Below are positions 1 to 6,469 of a stretch of 11,997 nucleotides of DNA, one piece after another. Under the pieces are notes generated by a model. The model was not told the DNA's origin. It saw only the letters and a program-made list of their open reading frames with translations, and did not search any database. The position numbers and the translations under genes were made by a program. The stretch lies in the NCBI GenBank assembly GCA_000431515.1, contig HF991364.1, positions 7,717 through 19,713 on the forward strand, given 5' to 3'. The stretch comes from Clostridium sp. CAG:632. GTDB taxonomy: Bacteria > Bacillota > Clostridia > Lachnospirales > Lachnospiraceae. Each line of letters starts with the position of its first letter. Within the stretch, counting starts at the first letter, position 1.

Positions 1-939
1 TCTATGCACTGCTCTGCTAACACAGATATGGATGGAAAGAATACAGCAATCTTCTTCGGTCTGTCCGGTACAGGTAAGACTACACTGTCTACCGATCCTA
101 AGCGTCTTCTGATCGGTGATGATGAGCATGGCTGGGACGACAACGGCGTATTCAACTTCGAAGGTGGATGCTATGCTAAGGTTATCGATCTGGATAAGGA
201 TTCTGAGCCAGATATCTACAACGCAATTAAGCGTGATGCATTATTAGAGAACGTTACTCTGGATGCAAATGGTAAGATTGATTTCACAGATAAGAGTGTT
301 ACAGAGAATACTCGTGTATCTTACCCAATCAACCATATTAAGAATATTGTTCGCCCTATTTCTTCTGCACCGGCAGCTAAGAATGTTATCTTCCTGTCAG
401 CAGATGCTTTCGGCGTACTTCCTCCGGTATCTATCCTGAACCCAGAGCAGACACAGTACTACTTCCTGTCCGGTTTCACCGCTAAGTTAGCCGGTACAGA
501 GCGTGGTATTACAGAACCTACTCCTACTTTCTCAGCTTGCTTCGGCCAGGCATTCCTGGAGTTACATCCTACAAAGTATGCTGAAGAATTAGTTAAGAAG
601 ATGAACGTAAGCGGTGCTAAGGCATACCTGGTTAACACAGGTTGGAACGGTACCGGCAAACGTATCTCTATCAAGGATACCCGTGGTATCATCGATGCAA
701 TCTTAAGTGGTGCTATTTTAACAGCTCCAACTAAGACCATTCCACACTTCAACTTTGAAGTACCTACAGAGCTTCCTGGTGTAGATCCTGCAATCCTGGA
801 TCCACGTGATACCTATAAGGATGCTTCTGAGTGGGAAGAGAAGGCTAAGGATCTGGCTGCAAGATTTGTTAAGAACTTTGCTAAGTATGAAGGAAATGCA
901 GCAGGTAAGGCTTTAGTATCTGCAGGTCCTCAGGCTTAA
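1..939 (+). CDS. pckA: Phosphoenolpyruvate carboxykinase (ATP), 5'-truncated by window edge
   Basis: ATP-dependent PEP carboxykinase interconverts oxaloacetate + ATP and PEP + CO2 + ADP in the cytoplasm. In anaerobes it often runs in the CO2-fixing direction. The frame is open at base 1, so the ATG at 4 is an internal Met. About 312 residues are visible; E. coli PckA is about 540, so roughly the first 220 are outside. Counting from the Met at 4, the kinase-1a P-loop GLSGTGKTT is at 19-27, the metal/nucleotide segment LIGDDEHGW at 36-44, ENTRVSYP (with the family's conserved Arg) at 101-108, and NTGWNGTGKR at 211-220. The C-terminus is complete and ends in TAA. Codon use is strongly biased (Lys almost always AAG, Arg mostly CGT), unlike the neighbours, as in highly expressed genes. 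It is followed by a strong terminator and is probably the last or only gene of its transcript. The identification is secure. Confidence 0.97.
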   Translation, partial: SMHCSANTDMDGKNTAIFFGLSGTGKTTLSTDPKRLLIGDDEHGWDDNGVFNFEGGCYAKVIDLDKDSEPDIYNAIKRDALLENVTLDANGKIDFTDKSVTENTRVSYPINHIKNIVRPISSAPAAKNVIFLSADAFGVLPPVSILNPEQTQYYFLSGFTAKLAGTERGITEPTPTFSACFGQAFLELHPTKYAEELVKKMNVSGAKAYLVNTGWNGTGKRISIKDTRGIIDAILSGAILTAPTKTIPHFNFEVPTELPGVDPAILDPRDTYKDASEWEEKAKDLAARFVKNFAKYEGNAAGKALVSAGPQA

Positions 940-966
940 TTGATCTGAGTATCATACTCGTCAATT
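938..966 (+). other. Imperfect stem-loop just after the pckA stop
   Basis: AATTGA (938-943) pairs with TCAATT (961-966), and GAGT (947-950) pairs with ACTC (956-959). The arms are separated by a small asymmetric bulge (TCT against G), with a five-base loop. No T-run follows, so it is not itself a terminator. It lies between the pckA stop codon and the intrinsic terminator and could act as a 3'-end stabilising structure. That role is inference; only the inverted repeat is seen. Confidence 0.4.
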
Positions 967-980
967 TAATCAGAAACGAC

Positions 981-1015
981 AGGAAGCGGATGATAATTCA
1001 TCCGCTTCCTTTTTA
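981..1015 (+). terminator. Rho-independent terminator of pckA
   Basis: The 13-bp arms AGGAAGCGGATGA (981-993) and TCATCCGCTTCCT (998-1010) are perfect complements around the loop TAAT, and are followed on the + strand by a run of T (1010-1014). The T-run overlaps the stop codon (1013-1015) of the convergent response regulator. Read on the - strand, the hairpin is not followed by a T-run, so it should act mainly on pckA transcripts. Confidence 0.95.
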
Positions 1016-1741
1016 TTGTAGATCAGTACCGGTATCGCAATGATCACACATACGATATCCGACACCTAATTCATTGATGATATAATTCTTCTTACCCGGC
1101 TTCGCGCCGAATTTCTTCCGGATATTTGCCATATTCACCTGCAGTTTTTTCGTACTGCCGATGTCGCTATAGCCCCAGATTTCCTGAATGATAAAGCTAT
1201 AAGTCAGCATCTTTCCGGCATGCTCGGAGAGCAATGCTACGATGTTATACTCCGTCTGCGTCAGCTTAATCTCTTTATCTGCGATCCGGACTGTCCGGGC
1301 ATCATAATCGATTGATAGTTCCCCGGTCTCAAACTGTCCTCCCGGCAGTTTTCCATTCTCTGCACGATGTGAATTGGTCCGAAGTGCAGTCTGTACCCGC
1401 GCTACCAGCTCTGCAGAACCGAACGGCTTCGTCACATAGTCATTGGCACCCAGATTCAATGCCTCTACTTTATCCTGTTCATCAGATCTGGCCGACAGGA
1501 CAATCACCGGTGTCAGAGATTCTTTTCTGATTTCCTTCAGGAATGCAATGCCATCCTTATCCGGAAGACCCAGATCCAGAATCACCAGATCCGGATGATA
1601 GGATGTAAATAACATCATTCCATCTTCACAGGAATATCCGGAAATTGCCTGATATCCATTCGCCTCCATCAATGCACTTAACAGATTATTGATGTTTTCC
1701 TCATCTTCTATCACTAATATTTTATATCGATTCTTCATCAC
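1013..1741 (-). CDS. KdpE-like OmpR-family response regulator
   Basis: Two-component response regulator of 242 residues. The N-terminal receiver (about 6-120) has the acidic pair E12-D13, phospho-acceptor D56 in DLVILDLGLPD, the switch Ser at 83 (LSARS) and K105 (TKPFG). The C-terminal OmpR/PhoB winged helix (about 136-231) ends in the typical GVGYRM. It is most like KdpE, as expected from its KdpD-like partner immediately upstream. The frame begins at GTG (1739-1741) with an ATG as the next codon (1736-1738). GAGGAG lies 7 nt before the GTG and 10 nt before the ATG, so either could be used. It overlaps the kinase gene by 20 nt, implying translational coupling. It extends about 11 residues past the usual end, including a C-x2-C pair (C232, C235) that I do not recognise as a family feature. 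No kdpFABC genes are in view, so its targets are unknown and I give no kdpE symbol. Confidence 0.92.
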   Translation of the reverse strand: MMKNRYKILVIEDEENINNLLSALMEANGYQAISGYSCEDGMMLFTSYHPDLVILDLGLPDKDGIAFLKEIRKESLTPVIVLSARSDEQDKVEALNLGANDYVTKPFGSAELVARVQTALRTNSHRAENGKLPGGQFETGELSIDYDARTVRIADKEIKLTQTEYNIVALLSEHAGKMLTYSFIIQEIWGYSDIGSTKKLQVNMANIRKKFGAKPGKKNYIINELGVGYRMCDHCDTGTDLQ

Positions 1742-2747
1742 TTTCCCGCTCCTCTACATCCAGGGTAAATCTGAAAACCGCACCCCCGCTGTTTGAATTT
1801 TCAGCAGTAATATCCCCACCATGTGCTTTGATGATTGTTGCACAAACCGACAATCCAATTCCTTCTGCAAAGATCGTCTTTAACTTATCCTCCGGGATAC
1901 CCTTGCCATTATCCCGGATTTCAAAGATAACCTTATCAGAAATGGTAAATGCCCGCAGCCATATTTTATCCATTCCTTCTGCATGTTGAACTGCATTTTC
2001 CAAAATATTCACTATTACCTGCTCGATCAGCAGTGCATCCATCGGTATCATTACCAGTTCATCCGGTATATCGACCTCTACCTCCTGATCGGCATACCGC
2101 TTACTGAACTTTACCAAGACAGAATCCAGAAGCTCATCCAATGCTGTCGGCGTCTTGATGATCGTTACATTTTCCCCATCCAGTCTGGTAATTGACAATA
2201 GATTCTCCACCATCCGATGCAACCACTGCGAGTCCTCCTTGATGCCCTCCAGCATCTGATTCTTCTGCTCCTCTGTGAAATCCTGTCCATTTTCCAGCAG
2301 AGCAGAGCTCGCTCCGTATATAGTTGTCAGAGGTGTCCGAAGATCATGTGATACAGCCCGCAACAGATTCGCCCTCATTTTCTCCCGTTCGCCTTCCAGT
2401 CGAATCTGTTCCTGATGCTTAATCTTACTCGTCAGACAACAGGTAATCAGTGTCATTGCGATCATAATGATCGCAGATAAAAGATTTTCCGGAATTGTGA
2501 AATTAATCCGGAAATAAGGAAACGTAAAGGCATAATTCACAGCCAGTACACTTACTACGGATGCTATCACTCCATATACAAAGCCATCCGTGATAACCGA
2601 AATCAGGAACACCCCCAGCATGAAAATGCTGGGAATCAGCACATGTTCCTCAAATACGTTCTGCATAACAAGACACAATCCAAAACCCGCCAATAATATA
2701 GCAATCGTTACACTTATGTTTTTAATTATAATCAGCTGCTTTTTCAT
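1722..2747 (-). CDS. Short KdpD-like membrane sensor histidine kinase
   Basis: Histidine kinase of 341 residues matching only the C-terminal half of KdpD (E. coli KdpD is about 890). The N-terminal KdpD/universal-stress-type domains are absent. Four hydrophobic segments (about 9-28, 36-53, 57-75, 88-105) resemble the KdpD four-helix (DUF4118) membrane domain, with very short loops and no extracellular sensor domain. The H-box is SHDLRTPL with H134; the N-box NILENAVQHA is at 247-256, the G1 box DNGKGIP at 279-285, and a G2-like GIGLSVC at 296-302. The segment between G1 and G2 that normally holds the F-box and ATP lid is very short (KTIFAE). Compared with E. coli KdpD about 13 residues are missing, with no frameshift. 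The start ATG has AGAGGTGG just upstream. It partners the overlapping response regulator. The signal is unknown; potassium sensing cannot be assumed. Confidence 0.9.
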   Translation of the reverse strand: MKKQLIIIKNISVTIAILLAGFGLCLVMQNVFEEHVLIPSIFMLGVFLISVITDGFVYGVIASVVSVLAVNYAFTFPYFRINFTIPENLLSAIIMIAMTLITCCLTSKIKHQEQIRLEGEREKMRANLLRAVSHDLRTPLTTIYGASSALLENGQDFTEEQKNQMLEGIKEDSQWLHRMVENLLSITRLDGENVTIIKTPTALDELLDSVLVKFSKRYADQEVEVDIPDELVMIPMDALLIEQVIVNILENAVQHAEGMDKIWLRAFTISDKVIFEIRDNGKGIPEDKLKTIFAEGIGLSVCATIIKAHGGDITAENSNSGGAVFRFTLDVEERESDEESI

Positions 2748-2838
2748 ATTCCACCTCTTACGAATCTTATCCTAGTGTCTTTACAGATGGTTCTATATCA
2801 TAATAACATAACGCCGGCAAAGATACAGATAAGACAAC

Positions 2839-3597
2839 TTACGATTTCTCTACCACCCAATGCTTGCGATAATGGCTTCTACGATATTCCCTCGGTGTCT
2901 GCATGGTTTCCCGCCGGAATATCTTTCCAAAATAACTGTCGGATGAATATGCCAGATATTCTGCAATTTCTGTGCAGCTATAGTCTGAATATTCCAGCAT
3001 ACTTTTGGCTACTTTTACTTTCTCTTTTGTAATATAATCGGATATTCCATCACCTGTTTCCTGCTTAAATAAACGGCTCAGATATGTCGGCTCCAGCTTG
3101 ACATAGGATGCGACATCCTTCAATCTGATTGCCTCATGTAAATGTGTCTGGATATAATCCATTGCCCGTATACAATGAATAGAATAACCACCTGACCGTT
3201 TCAGCTTCTGCATACGTTCTGCATAATCAAAAATCACCTCTTTATGAAGTTGTTTTAATTCCGCATCTGTCCTGCCTTCATCAATTTTACGAATGTAATA
3301 ATCACTCAAGCCATAACTGATACGTTCATCCATTCCTTTTTCAATACAAAACCTTGATATCATCACAATTGTTACAATTACATGATACTTCAGATTCCGG
3401 ATTGGATCCTCGGACAGTCTTCCCCGCGCCTTCGTATCCACATCTGCATAATCCGTTTTTTTATTTAACTCTTCTATCCTGCCATCACTGACCATTTCAT
3501 AGAAATTCAATTCTGAATCATAGCTTGGATGCCGGATGCCCTCCTCGTGTGCGAGAAATTGCTGAACAACCAGTCCCCGTTCTGAAGATTTCTTCAT
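2839..3597 (-). CDS. AraC-family transcriptional regulator
   Basis: A 252-residue regulator. The C-terminal AraC/XylS DNA-binding domain (about 140-240) has two helix-turn-helix units: one around 158-180 (KDVASYVKLEPTYLSRLFKQ) and one around 206-229 ending GKIFRRE, then the family's TPREYRR. The N-terminal part is predicted helical and contains DPIRNLKYH and FCIEKGMDE, a pattern I associate with AraC proteins of Lachnospiraceae rather than a sugar-binding cupin, so the effector cannot be named. An in-frame TAA lies five codons upstream, so the ATG at 3597 is the first usable start, although its ribosome-binding site is weak. It is transcribed divergently from the GH5 gene, making that gene the best candidate target. 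It is also 91 bp upstream of the kinase gene on the same strand with no terminator between, so read-through into the two-component genes is possible. Confidence 0.93.
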   Translation of the reverse strand: MKKSSERGLVVQQFLAHEEGIRHPSYDSELNFYEMVSDGRIEELNKKTDYADVDTKARGRLSEDPIRNLKYHVIVTIVMISRFCIEKGMDERISYGLSDYYIRKIDEGRTDAELKQLHKEVIFDYAERMQKLKRSGGYSIHCIRAMDYIQTHLHEAIRLKDVASYVKLEPTYLSRLFKQETGDGISDYITKEKVKVAKSMLEYSDYSCTEIAEYLAYSSDSYFGKIFRRETMQTPREYRRSHYRKHWVVEKS

Positions 3598-3654
3598 ATA
3601 TCCGTTTTAATACCCTGTCCTTTCTGTTTCTTCTCAATTCGTTGTTTTTATTGT

Positions 3655-3683
3655 ATTATACCACAATATTTTTTTATTTTTAA
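3655..3683 (-). promoter_or_regulatory. Predicted sigma-A promoter of the AraC-family gene
   Basis: On the - strand, TATAAT (3660 to 3655) is a perfect -10 box preceded by TGG, an extended -10. TTAAAA (3683 to 3678) is a 4/6 match to the -35 box with a 17-bp spacer. The predicted transcript start is near 3648, leaving a leader of about 50 nt before the ATG. The region is AT-rich, so chance matches are possible, but the extended -10 makes this one credible. Confidence 0.65.
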
Positions 3684-3698
3684 CAAGATTATATTACT

Positions 3699-3754
3699 TT
3701 TTATTTTATATTCGTGCTAAATTATTTTCAACAGCAAAGAAGTTTTATTTTATA
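3699..3754 (+). repeat. 12-bp direct repeat in the araC-GH5 intergenic region
   Basis: TTTTATTTTATA occurs at 3699-3710 and again at 3743-3754, 44 bp apart start to start, or about four helical turns. The second copy overlaps the predicted -10 box of the GH5 gene. AraC-family proteins often bind direct repeats near the promoter they control, so these could be operator half-sites. The sequence is simple AT-rich DNA, so this may be coincidence. Confidence 0.3.
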
Positions 3755-3756
3755 AA
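3728..3756 (+). promoter_or_regulatory. Possible promoter of the GH5 gene
   Basis: TCAACA (3728-3733, 4/6 to TTGACA) and TATAAA (3751-3756, 5/6 to TATAAT) are spaced 17 bp apart. The start would be near 3763, just upstream of the ribosome-binding site, giving a leader of about 20 nt. The weak -35 box would fit a promoter needing an activator. Low certainty in AT-rich DNA. Confidence 0.4.
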
Positions 3757-3768
3757 TGCAATTCAAAT

Positions 3769-3776
3769 TAGGAGGT
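3769..3776 (+). promoter_or_regulatory. Ribosome-binding site that fixes the GH5 start
   Basis: TAGGAGGT lies 7 nt (from the last G of AGGAGG) before the ATG at 3783. An in-frame ATG at 3756 lies upstream of this site and would add nine residues (MQFKLGGLI) encoded by the ribosome-binding site itself, so 3783 is the real start. Confidence 0.9.
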
Positions 3777-3782
3777 CTTATT

Positions 3783-4820
3783 ATGCGAATCGTAGAAGGA
3801 TATCAAAAAGGAATCAATCTGGGTGGTTGGTTATCACAGGGTTCTCTGAATAAAGCACATCTGGATACATTTATTCAGGAATCCGATATTGAGAAAATTG
3901 CATCCTGGGGTGCAGACCATGTTCGTCTGCCTTTGGATTATGAAAACATTGAATACGAAGATGGGCGCACCAAGGAAGAAGGTTTTCAATACATTGATAA
4001 CTGTATTGCCTGGTGCCGCAAGCATCATCTGAATCTGGTATTGGATCTTCATAAAACCTATGGTTATATCTTCGATGACCCGGACTATTCAAGTGAATTT
4101 TTCCATAGTGAAGCATTGCAGCAGCGGTTTCTGTCTATCTGGGAGAAAATCATCACCCGTTATGCCAAAGATTCCGATATGATGATGTTTGAATTATTAA
4201 ATGAAGTTGTACCTGCCGATGTGGTCGATGAATGGAATGACCTTTCCCAGCGCGGCATCCGGCTGATCCGGAAATATGCTCCGACTGCAAAGATTTTATA
4301 CGGTGGTGTATGCTATAATGCGGTTACCTCCATTAAGAAGCTATTACCTCCGGCAGATGAAAATATCGTTTACAACTTCCATTGCTATGAACCTCTTCTG
4401 TTTACTCACCAGACCGCACAGTGGGTGGAAGGAATGCCTGCAGACTTTCATATCAATTATCCCGGAAACTTTGATGTATACATGCAAATCAGTAAAACAA
4501 TCAAAGGAACTATGAACGGAGCTTTGGCAGAAGAAGGACTGAACCTGACTTCTCTTGGTCCGGATTTCTTTGAAAAAATGTTCTTAGACGGCATTCAGGC
4601 TGCCGAGCATTTTGATGTTCCTCTCTATTGTGGTGAATATGGAGTCATTGATCAGGCACCACCGGAAGATACCATCCGCTGGTTCCATGATATTAATTCT
4701 GTCTTCAAAAAATACGGCATTGGTCGCGCCGTATGGACCTACAAAGAAATGAACTTTGGCATCGTCGGACCGCACTATGACTCTGTACGCGAAGCATTAG
4801 TAGATAGCATCTTCGGTTAA
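3783..4820 (+). CDS. Glycoside hydrolase family 5, CelC-like cytoplasmic beta-glucanase
   Basis: GH5 (clan GH-A) retaining beta-glycosidase of 345 residues, essentially the length of Clostridium thermocellum endoglucanase CelC (343), which it resembles throughout (GINLGGW near the start, DHVRLP, YNFHCYEP, LYCGEYGV, AVWTYK). Visible active-site positions are R48, H90, the acid/base E141 in FELLNE, H200 and Y202, the nucleophile E285 in CGEYG, and W318. There is no signal peptide, dockerin or carbohydrate-binding module, so it should act in the cytoplasm on imported beta-1,4 or mixed beta-1,3-1,4 gluco-oligosaccharides. Substrate is inferred from similarity to CelC; related GH5 groups include exo-beta-1,3-glucanases. 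The divergent AraC gene is the likely regulator. Its stop is only 16 bp from the convergent sufU stop and no clear terminator separates them. Confidence 0.93.
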   Translation: MRIVEGYQKGINLGGWLSQGSLNKAHLDTFIQESDIEKIASWGADHVRLPLDYENIEYEDGRTKEEGFQYIDNCIAWCRKHHLNLVLDLHKTYGYIFDDPDYSSEFFHSEALQQRFLSIWEKIITRYAKDSDMMMFELLNEVVPADVVDEWNDLSQRGIRLIRKYAPTAKILYGGVCYNAVTSIKKLLPPADENIVYNFHCYEPLLFTHQTAQWVEGMPADFHINYPGNFDVYMQISKTIKGTMNGALAEEGLNLTSLGPDFFEKMFLDGIQAAEHFDVPLYCGEYGVIDQAPPEDTIRWFHDINSVFKKYGIGRAVWTYKEMNFGIVGPHYDSVREALVDSIFG

Positions 4821-4836
4821 TCCGATCTACTGTTAA

Positions 4837-5262
4837 TTACAGCTTCTTTAATGCCTCATCCATTGTATGCCAGCCGAGGACTGCACATTTTACTCTCGCA
4901 GGCATATGTGATATATCTTTCAGGGCGGACGCCTCTTCCAGCTCATCAAGCTCCTCATCGGTCGTCTCGCCCTTGATCATCTTAAGAAACAGCTCGCTCA
5001 GATGTCTGGCCTCTTCCTCGGTCTTGCCGACGATCATTCCAAGCATAATATCCGCAGATGCCTGAGAAATCGCACACCCGTCTCCGATAAATGCTCCGTC
5101 CTTGATCACACCGTCTTCTACCTTTAACTTTAACCAGATATCGTCTCCACAGTTCGGGTTCACACCCTCCAACACCACATTGGCATCCGGAAGATCATGC
5201 TTGAAATCCGGACGGATATTATGTTCTGTCAGGATCTCATTATAAAAACTTCTATTCTCCAT
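4837..5262 (-). CDS. sufU: SufU, zinc-dependent sulfur transfer protein of the SUF system
   Basis: SufU (141 residues) has the IscU fold. In Gram-positive bacteria it takes persulfide sulfur from SufS, using a Zn-bound site, and passes it to the SufBCD scaffold. The metal/catalytic residues are C38 and D40 (NPNCGDD), C63 (GDGCAIS) and C125 (VKCAVLGW). The 62-residue separation of C63 and C125 is longer than in IscU, which marks the roughly 19-residue insertion typical of SufU. Its start overlaps the end of sufS by 11 nt, and AAGGAGG lies about 10 nt before the ATG. It is the last gene of the suf operon. No obvious terminator follows before the convergent GH5 gene. Confidence 0.96.
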   Translation of the reverse strand: MENRSFYNEILTEHNIRPDFKHDLPDANVVLEGVNPNCGDDIWLKLKVEDGVIKDGAFIGDGCAISQASADIMLGMIVGKTEEEARHLSELFLKMIKGETTDEELDELEEASALKDISHMPARVKCAVLGWHTMDEALKKL

Positions 5263-6469
5263 ATCCCATCTTCCTCCTTACTTCCGATACACTCTTTACA
5301 AATGCATCCACCTCTTCCGGTGTATTATAAAACATAAAGCTTGCTCTGGTCGTATTATAGACCTTCAGATAGGTAAGGAGCGGCTGTGCGCAATGATGTC
5401 CGGCACGCACATCGATTCCGTCCGCTGCCAGAATTTCACTTACATCATGCGGATGCACCTGTTCGATCGTAAATGCTACGATTCCGGTGTGATTCTCCGG
5501 CTTCTCCGAACCGATCACATGCACATGCGGGATCTTAGCCAAGCCTTCCATTGCCCGTCTGGTCAACTGAAGCTCGCGCGCTTCAATCGTCTCAAATCCA
5601 ACCTCTTCAATATAATGGATTGCAGCTGCCAGTCCGGCTGCACCGGCTGCATTTACCGTTCCTGCTTCGAATTTATGCGGCAGTTCTGCAAATACCGCAC
5701 CTTCTCGGGATACCGATGAGATCATTTCACCACCGGTCATAAATGGCGGCATCTCTTCCAACAGTGCTTCCTTCCCATACAACACACCGATTCCCATCGG
5801 AGCCATCAGCTTATGTCCGGAAAATGCCAGAAAATCAGCCTGCAGCTCATGGACATCAATCGGCATATGCGGAGCACTCTGTGCTGCATCTACCATTACC
5901 ACTGCACCAAATGCATGTGCCCGGTCTGCCATCTTCCGAACCGGATTCACACAACCAAGCACATTGGATACGTGTCCGACTGCCAGAAGCCTCGTATGCT
6001 CATTGATTCCGATCTCTAAGGTCTCGTCTGTCAGGGTTCCGTCCGGCTCACACTCCAGATACCGAAGTGTCGCTCCCGTCACTTGTGCCGCCATCTGCCA
6101 TGGCAACAGGTTACTGTGGTGTTCCATGATCGTAACCGCGATCTCATCTCCCGGCTTCAGATGGTGACAGGCATAGCTATAAGCCACCAGATTCAGTCCC
6201 TCTGTCGTATTTCTGGTAAAGATGATCTCTTTCTCAGAATCCGCATGGATAAAATCCCGGACCGTCACTCTCGCATTCTCATAAACCTCCGTGGCACGCA
6301 GACTCAATGGATAAAAGCCACGCAACGGATTCGCATTGCTCTCTTCATAAAACTGCTTCTCTGCCTCTATGACAACCGCCGGCTTCTGGGCAGTTGCCGC
6401 ATTATCGATATAGATTGTCCGGTTCGTCTGAAGAAGCGGAAAATCCTTTCTGTAATCATGCTCTGTCAT
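5252..6469 (-). CDS. sufS: SufS cysteine desulfurase
   Basis: PLP-dependent group II cysteine desulfurase (405 residues) that converts L-cysteine to L-alanine and holds the sulfur as a persulfide for SufU. Seen in the sequence: the N-terminal YIDNAATAQKP, E-H-H at 116-118, the PLP-contacting D194 and Q197 (VDAAQS), the Schiff-base lysine K220 (SGHKLMAP), FEAGTVN at 267-273, and the catalytic cysteine C360 in RAGHHCAQPL, which is the SufS/CsdA-type context. The length is normal for SufS. It overlaps sufD by 14 nt and sufU by 11 nt, so translation is probably coupled. GGAGG lies 9 nt before the ATG. Confidence 0.97.
   Translation of the reverse strand: MTEHDYRKDFPLLQTNRTIYIDNAATAQKPAVVIEAEKQFYEESNANPLRGFYPLSLRATEVYENARVTVRDFIHADSEKEIIFTRNTTEGLNLVAYSYACHHLKPGDEIAVTIMEHHSNLLPWQMAAQVTGATLRYLECEPDGTLTDETLEIGINEHTRLLAVGHVSNVLGCVNPVRKMADRAHAFGAVVMVDAAQSAPHMPIDVHELQADFLAFSGHKLMAPMGIGVLYGKEALLEEMPPFMTGGEMISSVSREGAVFAELPHKFEAGTVNAAGAAGLAAAIHYIEEVGFETIEARELQLTRRAMEGLAKIPHVHVIGSEKPENHTGIVAFTIEQVHPHDVSEILAADGIDVRAGHHCAQPLLTYLKVYNTTRASFMFYNTPEEVDAFVKSVSEVRRKMGYGE

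Noticed and set aside
459..752. 97-residue open frame on the - strand inside pckA
   Set aside because: It is an antisense shadow of a strongly codon-biased gene, with no family resemblance and no ribosome-binding site.
2748..2838. Possible promoter or terminator between the AraC gene and the kinase gene
   Set aside because: TATTAT and TATGAT occur on the - strand but without a matching -35 box at 16-18 bp, and no hairpin with a T-run is present.
3756..3782. Nine-residue N-terminal extension of the GH5 protein from the ATG at 3756
   Set aside because: The AGGAGG site lies within this extension, 7 nt before the ATG at 3783, and CelC-like proteins start near the latter.
4809..4857. Candidate terminators at the GH5/sufU junction (TCGG-TTAAT-CCGA and CTGT-TAATT-ACAG)
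   Set aside because: Both stems have only 4 bp and neither has a proper T-run.
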